Source of the DNA: Devosia sp. 2618 | GTDB lineage: Bacteria; Pseudomonadota; Alphaproteobacteria; Rhizobiales; Devosiaceae | Length of the DNA stretch: 64,000 nt | Direction: 5' to 3' | NCBI RefSeq assembly: GCF_040546815.1 | Contig: NZ_JBEPOO010000001.1 | Coordinates: forward strand, 3,100,001 to 3,164,000 | Part shown: positions 25,634 to 34,796 of the stretch, piece by piece | Position numbering within the stretch: position 1 is the stretch's first letter | Layout: each line of letters opens with the position of its first letter | Position numbers and translations under genes: made by a program | The notes under the pieces: generated by a model | What the model was told of the DNA's origin: nothing | Seen by the model: the letters and a program-made list of their open reading frames with translations, nothing else | Database searches by the model: none

Positions 25634-26368
25634 GTGCGTAATCTTGATTTCAGTTCCTGGGAGGGCATCGTCACCACGGTGCTCGGTCTGGCGGTCTTTA
25701 CCCTGATCGGCGTCGGCATTCGCATCGTCATGATGCTCACCATCCAGCAACGCCAGCAGCGCATGAACCGCCAGATCAACGAGCGGCTCAAGACCCTGAT
25801 CGCGGCCTACAAGGTCCTGGGCGGCTCCTTTACCGGGCGGTTGACGGTCGACCCATCGCATTTGCGCGACATCACCCGCCGACAGGCCGAAATGGCGCTG
25901 GAAGAGGATGAAACCGAGGGCGGCGAGGTGGCGGAAGCGGCTGGGCCCGACGCCCCCGCATCAGCCTCCGAACGCGCCCGCCGCATTCGCGATGCGGTTG
26001 AGGCGGCTCTGTCAGATATCGTCCTCCTCGGCACCGAGGAGCATGTGCGGCTGGCGGGGCAAGCCGCCAATGATCTGGCCGCCGGCAAGCCGGTCCGCAC
26101 CGCAGAACTGGTGATCTCGCTGCGCAACTACGTGCGCAAGGCGCTCGATCTCGATCCGATACCCGCCGACGCCAATATCCCGCTGCAAGGCCCGACCCGC
26201 CCACAAGCCGGTGGCGCCCGTGGCGGCAGGGGCGGCGGTGATGGTGAAGGCCGTGGCGGCGCCGGTGGTGGGTCCGGCGGCGCTGGCGGCATGGGTGGTG
26301 GAGGCGGCGGCGGTATGGGAATGGGCCTCGGCATGGGCGGCAAGCGCGACGACGATACGACGCGCTAG
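25634..26368 (+). CDS. Hypothetical single-pass membrane protein with Gly-rich tail
   Basis: A 244-residue protein starting at GTG 25634 with AGGAG six bases upstream. Residues about 10-35 form one transmembrane helix (GIVTTVLGLAVFTLIGVGI). A basic helical region with NRQINERLKTLIAAYKVLGGSF follows, then an acidic stretch, a helical domain at about 110-180, and finally a tail (about 190-240) composed largely of Gly with Arg, Ala and Met. I do not recognise the family. The glycine-rich tail is probably disordered. It is convergent with the HPr gene, nine bases away. Confidence 0.75.
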   Translation: MRNLDFSSWEGIVTTVLGLAVFTLIGVGIRIVMMLTIQQRQQRMNRQINERLKTLIAAYKVLGGSFTGRLTVDPSHLRDITRRQAEMALEEDETEGGEVAEAAGPDAPASASERARRIRDAVEAALSDIVLLGTEEHVRLAGQAANDLAAGKPVRTAELVISLRNYVRKALDLDPIPADANIPLQGPTRPQAGGARGGRGGGDGEGRGGAGGGSGGAGGMGGGGGGGMGMGLGMGGKRDDDTTR

Positions 26369-26377
26369 TCTTCTGCC

Positions 26378-26683
26378 TTAGCCGGGCACGCCGTCGCTAT
26401 CTTCGTCGAAACCGTTATTGACCAGCTCGACGATGGCTTCGAGCGCTTCGCGCGCCTGCTTGCCGCTGGCCTGCACCAGGATGGTCGAGCCCGGTCCGGC
26501 GCCCAGCATCATCAATCCCATGATCGAGTTGCCGTTGACCGAGGTGCCATCCTTGATGACGTTGATATCGGCATCAAAGCATTCTGCCGTACGCACGAAA
26601 CGCGCCGAGGCCCGCGCATGCAGGCCCTTGCGATTGACGATGGTGAGTTGCTGGGCGACGGCCCGGCTGCCACCGCCGTCCAT
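26378..26683 (-). CDS. ptsH: Phosphocarrier protein HPr
   Basis: A 101-residue HPr-family phosphocarrier. The phospho-accepting His22 is in RKGLHARAS and the regulatory Ser53 is in VNGNSIMGLM, the site that HprK phosphorylates. The C-terminus is ten or so residues longer and acidic (FDEDSDG). ATG 26683 has GGGGAG eight bases upstream. It follows the EIIA gene and hprK on the same strand. No EIIB or EIIC sugar permease is present, so this is a regulatory (PTS-Ntr-like) phosphorelay rather than a sugar uptake system. Confidence 0.95.
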   Translation of the reverse strand: MDGGGSRAVAQQLTIVNRKGLHARASARFVRTAECFDADINVIKDGTSVNGNSIMGLMMLGAGPGSTILVQASGKQAREALEAIVELVNNGFDEDSDGVPG

Positions 26684-26740
26684 CAGAGCGCTCCCCGCAT
26701 GACCTGATCCAAAAACCGCGTCGCACTTTTCGGGGGCATG

Positions 26741-27142
26741 CTAGCCAGCTCCAAGGATCGAGTTGGCGACCGTGATATACTTCCTGCCCGCTTCCTGGGC
26801 CAGGTTCACCGCGTCCTTGATCGCCATGTCGCCACGCACGCGGCCAAGTTTGACCAGCATCGGCAGGTTCACCCCGGCGATCACTTCGACGTCGCGGTTC
26901 TGCATCACCGAAATGGCGAGGTTGGATGGCGTGCCGCCGAACATGTCGGTGAGGATGATGACGCCTGCGCCATTATCGGCGCGATCCACCGCTTCGAGAA
27001 TGTCGTTGCGGCGCGTTTCCATATTATCTTCAGGACCGATTGCGATGGTCTCGCAAAACTCCTGTGGGCCCACGACATGCTCGAGAGCAGACTTGAACTC
27101 ATTGGCGAGCGCACCGTGCGTCACCAGAACCAGACCAATCAT
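26741..27142 (-). CDS. manX: PTS mannose-family EIIA component
   Basis: A 133-residue EIIA of the mannose family, with phospho-His9 in LVTHGALA and the ILTDMFGGTPSN loop. It begins at ATG 27142; upstream in-frame codons to 27193 lack family similarity. It receives phosphate from HPr. Since no permease domains are encoded nearby it probably acts as a regulator, as inferred for the same arrangement in rhizobia and Brucella. Confidence 0.94.
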   Translation of the reverse strand: MIGLVLVTHGALANEFKSALEHVVGPQEFCETIAIGPEDNMETRRNDILEAVDRADNGAGVIILTDMFGGTPSNLAISVMQNRDVEVIAGVNLPMLVKLGRVRGDMAIKDAVNLAQEAGRKYITVANSILGAG

Positions 27143-27320
27143 GCAACGTCCCCAGCCTGCCGGTTGGCGCCGATGCTTTGGTGCACCCGGCATTCCAGTA
27201 ATTCTTGCCCTCTGTCCGCGCGATGACCTGTTGGACTATCGCACGCACGCGAACCCGGCTCACTAGAACCAGTAACCGACAGTCTCGGCTTGGACGGTCG
27301 GGGATTCAAGTGGTTTTTTG

Positions 27321-27791
27321 TCACGGGGTTATTGCGGGCTCCGCCAGAGCCGCAATGGCCTCGGCAACCAGCAACATCTGATGCTCGACCAGCACGACAT
27401 CCGATGTCGGCACCGGCGCCCGTGCCAGTAAAACCCCATCAATATCGGTGGTCAGGTCATCGTCTTCGAGCATCCGCACCAGGTCCGGCACAAGGTCGAT
27501 CACCAGATGCAGATCCGCCCCGTCCGCATGAGGCCGCCGGATAATGCCCCGCCCGCGCAACTCGATCTGCCCGACCAGTGTTTCCGGCGCTTTGGCGGCA
27601 ATCGCACTGTCGCCAACGCTCAGCTCAACGCGGTCATCAGCAATCAGAAATGCCGGCAATCCCCGCGCCTGCCAGCGGTCGAGCAAGGCCAAAGCCAGCA
27701 GCGACTTGCCGGCGCCGGAAGGTCCGCGCAGCAGCACCCCCGTCGATCCCAGCAGCACGGCCGTGCCATGCACGTTCTTGGTCTTGCTCAT
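27321..27791 (-). CDS. hprK: HPr kinase/phosphorylase, short alphaproteobacterial form
   Basis: A 156-residue protein equal to the C-terminal catalytic half of Firmicute HprK. It has Walker A GPSGAGKSLLAL, LIADDRVELS and the signature VGQIELRGRGI. It phosphorylates and dephosphorylates HPr on the Ser equivalent to Ser53. The start is ATG 27791, nine bases downstream of the chvG stop, so it is likely co-transcribed with chvI-chvG and links PTS state to the ChvG/ChvI system. Confidence 0.95.
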   Translation of the reverse strand: MSKTKNVHGTAVLLGSTGVLLRGPSGAGKSLLALALLDRWQARGLPAFLIADDRVELSVGDSAIAAKAPETLVGQIELRGRGIIRRPHADGADLHLVIDLVPDLVRMLEDDDLTTDIDGVLLARAPVPTSDVVLVEHQMLLVAEAIAALAEPAITP

Positions 27792-27800
27792 GCAGCAGGT

Positions 27801-29621
27801 CTATTTGCGGGCGCGGGGTAATACAACTGTGAACACCGCGCCGTGGCCCTCTTCGCGATTATGGGCGCGAATGCTGCCCTTGTGGGCGTCAACGATCTGC
27901 TTGGAGATCGAGAGGCCCAGCCCCGAATGGTCGCCAAAACTCTCGGTGTCGGGACGGTCGGTATAAAAGCGCTGGAAGATCTTGCCGAAGTCGCCGGTAA
28001 TCCCCTGCCCTTCGTCGGTAACGACGACGGTGATGTTTTCTGGATCGGTCGATAGCGCCACGCGCACCACGCCGCCTTCGGGCGAGAATGACACCGCATT
28101 GTCGATCAGATTGGCAAAGACCTGCGCCAGCCGGCTTTCGTGGCCGTTAACGATGGCCGCCCCCTTGCCGGTACCGGCCCGCTCGGTCATTTCGACGGTG
28201 ACGCCGCGACCCAGCGCCATATCCTTTTGGATCGACACCATGGTCTCGGCCAGCTTTTCGATATCGACCCGCTCAGAGCTTTCGCGCGCCAGTTCGGCAT
28301 CGAGGCGGCTGGCGCTCGAAATATCGGTGATCAGCCGGTCGAGGCGTTTGACGTCGTGCTGGATGATGGCGTTGAGCCGTTCGCGGTCTTCCGGCCGCTT
28401 GGCCAGCGGCAGGGTTTCGACCGCGCTGCGCAACGAGGTCAGCGGGTTCTTGAGCTCATGGGCCACGTCGGCAGCAAAGCGCTCGATGGCCTCGATGCGG
28501 TTATAGAGCGCGTCGGTCATGCGGCGCAGGGCGCCACTCAGATGGCCGATTTCGTCGGGACGATCAGAAAAATCAGGGATTTCAGCACGCGCATTGCCCG
28601 CCGTCTGCACCCGCTCGGCCGCCGCCGAAAGCCGTCGCATCGGGCCAGCAATGGTGCCCGCCAGCAGCAATGATAGCGCGATCTGCACGCCTGCCGCGAT
28701 CATGGCGATGCGCAGAATGCTCCAGCGCTCCTGCGCCACCACGGAATCGATATCGCCCGGCGCGGTCGACAGCAGGATCACGCCGACGGTCGAGCGCAGC
28801 CGCTGCACCGGCACGGCAACCGACACCACCAACTGGTTCTGCGCATCCACACGCACGAAGTCGGCCGGTGCGCCTTGCAGCGCCGAGGCAACCTCTGGAT
28901 AGCGGCTGCCTTCGTCGACGCCATATTCCTGATATTTCGGAAAATTGTCGCCCGGCACCCAGGACAGGACGGCGTTCCACCAATCCCAAAGGAAGAAATT
29001 GTCGTTGCGCTTGGTGTCGATCACCGACCGCATCACCTCGCCGCGCGCGTAGATATTGTCGCTATCAAGGATCATCAGCCCGCCCTGATCATAGATGCGG
29101 GCACGAGTGCGGGTCGGGGTGATCAGGTTGCGCAGCAGCGGCGCCACGCGTTCCGGATTGATCGGAAATTCCAGCGATGGATCGAAAAACGACAGCGGCG
29201 AAATCGTCCCATCGCCCTGCAATTGCAGCAGCCGGTCGGGGTTCACCGAAATCACATCGCTATCGACCGTGGCCGAGGCGGCAACGGCGGCTGCAATAAT
29301 TTCGCCCTGCACGCGCAGCGACTGCACGCGCGCATCGATCAGGCCGGCGCGCCACTGGTTGAGGTACAAAATCCCCACCACCAGCACGAGCAGGCCCGCC
29401 AGATTGAGCACGATGATGCGTTGGGTAAGGCTGGAAAAGATCGTGAAATTGAGGAACCGTCCGATGGCGCCGACGACCTTGTAGAAAGGTGCCCAGAACT
29501 TGCGCCACCGATGGTTGCCGCGTGGCTTCTTGGTCCGCTTGGCAGGCTCATCCGCCCCCGACGCGCGCCATTCACGTTGCGCGTCGGGTTTGCCTTCCAG
29601 TTCCGGATCAAGAATGGCCAC
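27801..29621 (-). CDS. chvG: Sensor histidine kinase ChvG
   Basis: A 606-residue inner-membrane kinase. Two transmembrane segments flank a periplasmic domain (about residues 60-285), with TM1 SLTQRIIVLNLAGLLVLVVG and TM2 near 290-310. A HAMP domain follows, then the DHp box with the phospho-His in DVAHELKNPLTSL and an ATPase domain (NLIDNAVSFSPEGG, DEGQGI, GLGLSI). A GTG codon at 29621 starts MAILDPELEG, with AAGGAG upstream at a rather long spacing. It pairs with ChvI. In rhizobia and Agrobacterium this system senses acidity or envelope state through ExoR; no exoR is in this window. Confidence 0.93.
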   Translation of the reverse strand: MAILDPELEGKPDAQREWRASGADEPAKRTKKPRGNHRWRKFWAPFYKVVGAIGRFLNFTIFSSLTQRIIVLNLAGLLVLVVGILYLNQWRAGLIDARVQSLRVQGEIIAAAVAASATVDSDVISVNPDRLLQLQGDGTISPLSFFDPSLEFPINPERVAPLLRNLITPTRTRARIYDQGGLMILDSDNIYARGEVMRSVIDTKRNDNFFLWDWWNAVLSWVPGDNFPKYQEYGVDEGSRYPEVASALQGAPADFVRVDAQNQLVVSVAVPVQRLRSTVGVILLSTAPGDIDSVVAQERWSILRIAMIAAGVQIALSLLLAGTIAGPMRRLSAAAERVQTAGNARAEIPDFSDRPDEIGHLSGALRRMTDALYNRIEAIERFAADVAHELKNPLTSLRSAVETLPLAKRPEDRERLNAIIQHDVKRLDRLITDISSASRLDAELARESSERVDIEKLAETMVSIQKDMALGRGVTVEMTERAGTGKGAAIVNGHESRLAQVFANLIDNAVSFSPEGGVVRVALSTDPENITVVVTDEGQGITGDFGKIFQRFYTDRPDTESFGDHSGLGLSISKQIVDAHKGSIRAHNREEGHGAVFTVVLPRARK

Positions 29622-29627
29622 TTGGGC

Positions 29628-30344
29628 TTATTGCTCCTTGAAGCGATAGCCGACACCATACAGCGTCTCGATCATTTCGAAGTCGTCATCAGTCGCCTTG
29701 AACTTCTTGCGCAGGCGCTTGATGTGGCTGTCGATGGTGCGATCATCGACATAGACCTGATCGTCATAGGCCGCATCCATCAGGGCGTTACGCGACTTGA
29801 CCACACCGGGACGCAGCGCGAGCGCCTGAAGGATCAGGAACTCGGTCACGGTCAGCGTTACGCGCTGGCCCTTCCAGGTGCAGGTGTGGCGTTCTTCATC
29901 CATCACCAGCGAGCCGCGCTCGATCAGCGCCTTGCCGGTGCCGGGCTCGCCCGGAGCGCCAGCAGGAGCGGATGGATCGCGCGGCGCCGAGCGACGCAGG
30001 ATGGCCTTGACCCGCTCAACCAGCAGACGCTGGCTGAATGGCTTGGTGATGAAATCGTCGGCGCCCATCTTGAGGCCGAACAATTCGTCGATCTCTTCGT
30101 CCTTGGACGTGAGGAAAATGACCGGCACGTCGGACTTCTGGCGCAGACGGCGCAGCAGTTCCATGCCGTCCATGCGTGGCATCTTGATATCGAGAATGGC
30201 GAGGTCCGGCTTGTCGGTGGTCAGGCCTTCGAGCCCCGAGGCTCCATCGGTGTATGTCGCGACCTGATAACCCTCAGCTTCCAGTGTCAGGGACACGGAG
30301 GTGAGAATATTGCGGTCGTCATCCACCAGGGCGATCTTTGGCAT
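29628..30344 (-). CDS. chvI: Response regulator ChvI, OmpR family
   Basis: A 238-residue regulator. The N-terminal receiver has the acidic pocket DDD near residue 8, phospho-Asp in [13 protein letters not shown], and Lys in FLTSKDEE. The C-terminal winged helix ([19 protein letters not shown] and [14 protein letters not shown]) is DNA binding. ATG 30344 is preceded by AAAGG; the longer frame to 30374 is not supported. It is seven bases upstream of chvG and divergent from pckA, as in related genomes. Confidence 0.95.
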   Translation of the reverse strand: MPKIALVDDDRNILTSVSLTLEAEGYQVATYTDGASGLEGLTTDKPDLAILDIKMPRMDGMELLRRLRQKSDVPVIFLTSKDEEIDELFGLKMGADDFITKPFSQRLLVERVKAILRRSAPRDPSAPAGAPGEPGTGKALIERGSLVMDEERHTCTWKGQRVTLTVTEFLILQALALRPGVVKSRNALMDAAYDDQVYVDDRTIDSHIKRLRKKFKATDDDFEMIETLYGVGYRFKEQ

Positions 30345-30599
30345 AAGCTGCCTTTCTTGTTCGGACGCTAGCAAACATAGGGCGGCTTTGGCCGCGCGGA
30401 CATGCTTGCAGGCGACAAATACGCGTTAAATAAGGCGCGGCCAAGGGCGCTGCACCCCTATGGGCAATTCAGTTGCGCCCACAGCGCGGGCTGCAACTTC
30501 AGTCTTACGACCCATTTCGGGATGGTTGAGCGCCCCTTACGCCCTGTATTTTCACCCTGTACTCGGCGGCCCCCGCCAAAGTGACGGAGTGAATTTGAA
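30345..30599. promoter_or_regulatory. Divergent chvI / pckA promoter region
   Basis: A 255-bp space between divergent genes. No convincing ORF and no recognised riboswitch is visible. It must contain both promoters. ChvI control of pckA, known in related bacteria, would act here, but I could not define a ChvI site. Confidence 0.5.
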
Positions 30600-32192
30600 A
30601 TGAGCCTGTTCGACCACGACACCTTGAGGCAGCAGATTGCTGCACGCGCCGGCTCGGTATCGGTCAACGACATTGCGCCCGTTCTGGTTGCGCGCTCGCT
30701 GCAGGGTAGCGAATCCGAACTCACCGCCGATGGCGCCGTTTCGGTGCGCACTGGCGCCTTTACCGGCCGCTCGCCCAAGGACAAGTTCATCGTGCGCGAT
30801 GGCCTGACCGAGAACAGTGTCTGGTGGGACAATTCGGGCGCCATGAGCCCAGCCCATTTCGATATCCTGCTCGAAGACGCCGTTGCGTCGCTGGGCGGTC
30901 ACTCCATCTTCCGTCAGGACCTGCTGGCCGGTGCCGATCCGCGCCACCAATATGCCGTGACCGTGCTGACCCCGAGCGCATGGCATGCGCTGTTTATCCG
31001 CAATCTTCTGATCCGTCCCGGCGAGATGGTCGAAACCGGCAGCAATCCGTCGGCCGTCACCATCGTTCACGCGCCGCACTTCAAGGCCTCGCCCGAGCGC
31101 CATGGCAGCCGCACCGATACGGTGATCGCGCTCGATATGAGCCGCAACATCGTCATCATCGCCGGCACGCTCTATGCCGGCGAAATCAAGAAGTCGGTGT
31201 TCTCGCTGTTCAACTTCCACGCGCCGCGCAATGGCGTGCTGCCGATGCACTGCTCGGCCAATCTGGGCAAGGATGGCGAAGCCGCCCTGTTCTTTGGTCT
31301 GTCCGGCACCGGCAAGACCACGCTCAGCAATGACCCCGATCGTCCGCTGATCGGCGACGACGAACATGGCTGGAGCGATGACGGCGTTTTCAACCTTGAA
31401 GGCGGTTGCTACGCCAAGACCATCAAGCTGAGCGCCGAAGCCGAGCCCGAAATCCATGCCGCGACCAAGCGTTTTGGCACTGTGCTCGAAAATGTGGTGC
31501 TCGATGCTAACAATGTGCCAGCATTTGATGACGTATCGCTCACCGAAAACACCCGTGCGGCATACCCAATACACGTGCTTCCAGCCATCGCCAAAGGTAG
31601 CGTTGGCGGCACGCCCAAGACCGTGGTGTTCCTGACCGCCGACGCTTTCGGCGTCCTGCCACCCGTCGCGCGCCTAACGCCGGACCAGGCGGTTTACCAC
31701 TTTCTGTCGGGCTACACAGCCAAGGTTGCCGGCACCGAACGCGGCGTCACCGAGCCACAGGCCACCTTCTCGGCCTGCTTTGGCGCGCCGTTCATGCCGC
31801 TCCATCCAACGGTTTACGGCGAAATGCTGGCTGAAAAACTCAAGGCCAGCGGCGCGACGGCATGGCTGATCAATACCGGCTGGACCGGTGGTGGCCACGG
31901 CGTCGGCAAGCGCATCGACATCGCCTCGACCCGGCGCCTGCTGACCGCAGCGCTCGATGGTTCTCTCGACAATGCCGAGATGCGGATCGACGAATTGTTC
32001 GGCTTTGAAGTGCCACTGAGCGTTCCAGGCGTTGCACCCACCCTGCTCACCCCTCGCCTGACCTGGCAGGACAGCGACGCTTACGACCGCCAAGCCCTTC
32101 ATCTGGCTGGACTATTCCGCGCCAACTTCGAAAAATTCGGCGACGCCGCCAATGCCGCTCCCGGCCCGATCCTGGCCCAGGCGGCAGAATAA
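30600..32192 (+). CDS. pckA: Phosphoenolpyruvate carboxykinase (ATP)
   Basis: A 530-residue gluconeogenic enzyme that converts oxaloacetate plus ATP to phosphoenolpyruvate. Substrate residues lie in [15 protein letters not shown] and [10 protein letters not shown]. The kinase-1a P-loop is [13 protein letters not shown] (about residue 235) and the metal site is [15 protein letters not shown]. The start is ATG 30600. It is a single-gene unit ended by a strong terminator. The position next to chvI fits transcriptional control by that regulator. Confidence 0.97.
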   Translation: MSLFDHDTLRQQIAARAGSVSVNDIAPVLVARSLQGSESELTADGAVSVRTGAFTGRSPKDKFIVRDGLTENSVWWDNSGAMSPAHFDILLEDAVASLGGHSIFRQDLLAGADPRHQYAVTVLTPSAWHALFIRNLLIRPGEMVETGSNPSAVTIVHAPHFKASPERHGSRTDTVIALDMSRNIVIIAGTLYAGEIKKSVFSLFNFHAPRNGVLPMHCSANLGKDGEAALFFGLSGTGKTTLSNDPDRPLIGDDEHGWSDDGVFNLEGGCYAKTIKLSAEAEPEIHAATKRFGTVLENVVLDANNVPAFDDVSLTENTRAAYPIHVLPAIAKGSVGGTPKTVVFLTADAFGVLPPVARLTPDQAVYHFLSGYTAKVAGTERGVTEPQATFSACFGAPFMPLHPTVYGEMLAEKLKASGATAWLINTGWTGGGHGVGKRIDIASTRRLLTAALDGSLDNAEMRIDELFGFEVPLSVPGVAPTLLTPRLTWQDSDAYDRQALHLAGLFRANFEKFGDAANAAPGPILAQAAE

Positions 32193-32214
32193 TCTGTCTC
32201 CTCCCGAGACGATC

Positions 32215-32240
32215 AGGGGCGCTTCGGCGCCCCTTTTTTT
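32215..32240 (+). terminator. Rho-independent terminator of pckA
   Basis: The 7-bp GC stem GGGGCGC-TTCG-GCGCCCC, with a stable TTCG tetraloop, is followed directly by seven Ts, 24 bp after the pckA stop. Confidence 0.95.
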
Positions 32241-32360
32241 GTGCGCTACGCGAGTGGAGTTGGAGCGTGTGAGAACGCACTAGCAGGTCTGGCAACGCCC
32301 CCTGTCGGCGCGTTGGACACCAGCAACGCCCATACTGCCCCCGACCACCCACCGCGCTGC

Positions 32361-32604
32361 CCTCGGGCTTGACCCGAGGGCCACTCTCAACCCGGCACAA
32401 TCGGCGACAGGTCCTCGGGTCAAGCCCGAGGACAGCCGGGTGGCAGGTGGATTATCGTGCCACGCCCTCGTGGTTCGAGGGTCGCTACGCTCCCGCCTCA
32501 CCATGAGGGCAATTCTTGGCTCGGTGAGGGCCACTCTTGTTTCGGTGTTTCAATAGCCCCTCATGGTGAGGTGCGCGTCCTTCACGCGCCTCGAACCACA
32601 ACCG
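32361..32604. repeat. Cluster of intergenic inverted repeats
   Basis: The gap between pckA and the convergent SleB gene holds two palindrome families. CCTCGGGCTTGACCCGAGG lies at about 32361-32379, with its reverse-orientation relative CCTCGGGTCAAGCCCGAGG at about 32413-32431. Larger arms at about 32465-32509 (CTCGTGGTTCGAGG and CCTCACCATGAGGG) and 32557-32604 (CCTCATGGTGAGG and CCTCGAACCACA) are inverted relative to each other. No ORF in the 541-bp gap looks coding. Confidence 0.65.
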
Positions 32605-32733
32605 GCGTGCCACAAGACCCAAAAACTTATCCCCACCCCCAATTTGTCCCGCACAATCCCCCCAGGGCGCAAAACAAAAAACCGCGCGGCTAACGCCAGC
32701 GCGGCTTGTTCATGATCACGATGTCAGACCGTC

Positions 32734-33705
32734 TCAGTTCGGCGAATAGAAGATGTGCGAACCGATCTGGGCGACGGCGTTGTAAGTGTTTGACCAGGAC
32801 GGGCTGACCGCCGTGGTGTGGTAGTAGAGCGCCGAACCGGGAACAGCGCCGACCTGTGCGCCCGTGGCGAACTCGGCATAGATGTGTTCGGCCAGCGACG
32901 CGGAACGCGCCCAGGCGCGGCGTTCGCTTGGCGCGTCGGTGCGACCATCGCAAGCGAAGGTGAACTGGCAGCGGTGATAGCCCTTGTCGGCGTTCTGATA
33001 GATCACGCCGCAGAGGGTCGATGGGAATTTGTTGGAGCGAGCGCGATTGACGATGACATTGGCCACAGCCATCTGGCCGGCTTCGCTCTCGCCGCGAGCT
33101 TCGTGGTAGATGGCCTGAGCGAGGCAGTCGCGCTCCGCATTGGCATGCTCCAGGCGCGCAGCGAGCGGCTGGTAGCCGTCTTCGATATAGGCAGCCAGCA
33201 TGGTTGGGTTGAGCTCTGGCTCGGGCGCCACGGAGCGCGACGCCGGGCTGGTGAAGCTGGCAATAGCGGAGACGGCGCTGTTGTCGCCCATCGAACCGCG
33301 CGCGATGTAGCCCATCAGCACATCTGCGGTCAGCTCGCCGGCTGGATGGGCGCCGAGCACGTCATACGCCCGTAGGGCCTGCTGGCGTTCAACATAGTTG
33401 GTGAGCAGTGCGGCGGTCAGCGGCTGCTGGCCGGGCGCCATTGGCACAAGCGTTGGCCCGATGGCTGGCTGGGCGCGCACGGCAAGAAGATCGGCCGGGA
33501 CCTGAAACGGGGTTACGTCAGCAACACGAAGGGTTTCGGCATGAGCCGGGACGAGGGTGATAAACAGCACGAGCGCGACCGCGCACAGGGCAAGCGCATG
33601 CGACACCGCACGCACAACAATATCCTGCCAGGTCTGCCCCAATGCCCCGTCCTTACCCATGAGCTCGTCCGGCCATATCCGGCGAGCCTTCTGTTGGTCC
33701 GTCAT
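32734..33705 (-). CDS. SleB-family cell wall hydrolase
   Basis: A 323-residue protein. Residues about 28-50 are a signal/anchor segment (VSHALALCAVALVLFITLVPAHA). A linker of about 140 residues of low conservation follows. The C-terminal hydrolase domain (about 195-320) has CLAQAIYHEARGESEAGQMAVANVI, with the catalytic Glu in YHEARGE, and GSALYYHTT. It is expected to cut peptidoglycan. ATG 33705 (MTDQQKARR) is preferred over the extension to 33735. It is transcribed alone, convergent with pckA. Confidence 0.88.
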   Translation of the reverse strand: MTDQQKARRIWPDELMGKDGALGQTWQDIVVRAVSHALALCAVALVLFITLVPAHAETLRVADVTPFQVPADLLAVRAQPAIGPTLVPMAPGQQPLTAALLTNYVERQQALRAYDVLGAHPAGELTADVLMGYIARGSMGDNSAVSAIASFTSPASRSVAPEPELNPTMLAAYIEDGYQPLAARLEHANAERDCLAQAIYHEARGESEAGQMAVANVIVNRARSNKFPSTLCGVIYQNADKGYHRCQFTFACDGRTDAPSERRAWARSASLAEHIYAEFATGAQVGAVPGSALYYHTTAVSPSWSNTYNAVAQIGSHIFYSPN

Positions 33706-34009
33706 TGCGGACCCACGTCTTCCCGGCCGGCACACTAGCCATGCTTGTTGCGGAAGGGAAGACGAAATTTACGGCTGGTTAACCATACCCATTAGCTTCT
33801 TAAGTTACGGTTAATCGACCAGGGCAAAGAAGAAAACCCAATATTTATAGGGTGTTGGATAGTGGTGAAGCACTGATTGTGCTGACCTTTAAAAGTTTAC
33901 GGATCAGTAGTGGCTAAACGTCGCTTTGTTGTGGACGTGATGCCCTGTGGAAACAAAAAGCCCCGGAGCGGGGTCCGGGGCTTTGAAACTTCGGGCTGTT
34001 GGGCGGCGC
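33706..34009. other. Intergenic region upstream of the SleB gene
   Basis: The 304 bp hold the terminator of the HAD gene (33954-33984) and, nearer 33705, an AT-richer stretch that presumably contains the SleB promoter. No ORF is supported. Confidence 0.5.
33954..33984 (-). terminator. Rho-independent terminator of the HAD phosphatase gene
   Basis: A perfect 11-bp stem AAAGCCCCGGA / TCCGGGGCTTT around a six-base loop. On the minus strand it is followed by a run of Ts (33955-33959 read as A on +), about 25 bp after the stop of the gene at 34010. Confidence 0.9.
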
Positions 34010-34693
34010 TTAGCGGGGCTCGAACGCCGCCAGCCGCACATGATCAAGGCTCTCCATGATGGCGATTCCCAGCGCTCGCAATTCATCACTCGGATGCACC
34101 AGATCGGGCACCATCACCGTCTGCATGCCGGCGGCATGGGCGGCGCGGACACCGACATGACTGTCTTCGACCGCCAGGCATTGCAGCGGATCGACACCCA
34201 GGCGGCGGGCCGCCGTGAGGTATGGCTCGGGGTGCGGCTTGGGATTGGTCACGTCGTCCCGCGTCACGATTGTGTCGAACATATCGAGCAGACCGGCCGC
34301 CGCAAGGTGGTGGCTGGCATGGGGATTGCGCGACGAGGTGGCGACGGCGGCGGGAATATTGCGCTCCCGCAACTCCGTCACCAGCTGCAGCGCGCCCGGC
34401 TTGACCGGCACGCCATCATGGCTGCGCTCGCGCATCACAAAGCGGCAGCGCTCGTCAAACAGCGTATAGGGAAAGGCGACGCCATAGGATTCGATGAGCA
34501 GCTTGTTGGTGTGCTCGTGGCTGGAGCCAACCATGGACATGTGCACGGCGTCGGTCATCTCGAAGCCGAGCTCGGTGCAAACTTCGAACACGATGGTCTT
34601 GAAGACGCTTTCGGTGTCGAGCAGGGTGCCGTCCATATCGAAGATGACGGCGCTAAACGGCGCGAGGCGCAAAATTTCGCTCTGGGGTTTCAT
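34010..34693 (-). CDS. HAD-superfamily phosphatase (beta-phosphoglucomutase-like)
   Basis: A 227-residue HAD hydrolase with motif I FDMDGTLLDTE near residue 17, a helical cap of the C1 type, motif II VATSSRNPHAS, motif III Lys in TNPKPHPEPY, and motif IV VEDSHVGVRAA. It should dephosphorylate a small phosphorylated metabolite; the substrate is not predictable. The start is ATG 34693, where similarity begins (MKPQSEILRL). It is divergent from selO. Confidence 0.9.
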   Translation of the reverse strand: MKPQSEILRLAPFSAVIFDMDGTLLDTESVFKTIVFEVCTELGFEMTDAVHMSMVGSSHEHTNKLLIESYGVAFPYTLFDERCRFVMRERSHDGVPVKPGALQLVTELRERNIPAAVATSSRNPHASHHLAAAGLLDMFDTIVTRDDVTNPKPHPEPYLTAARRLGVDPLQCLAVEDSHVGVRAAHAAGMQTVMVPDLVHPSDELRALGIAIMESLDHVRLAAFEPR

Positions 34694-34796
34694 CTCGCTG
34701 GATATAGGTCGATTTGTGCTTTGGCGCCAGACTTGCGGGTGAAAGGCAGGGATGCACGCTGGCACTGCGTCTCGCCTGTGCTAGTTTTGCGCTGCC

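Noticed and set aside
32361..32604. CRISPR array
   Set aside because: Repeats are inverted, unequal and not regularly spaced. No cas genes are present anywhere in the window.
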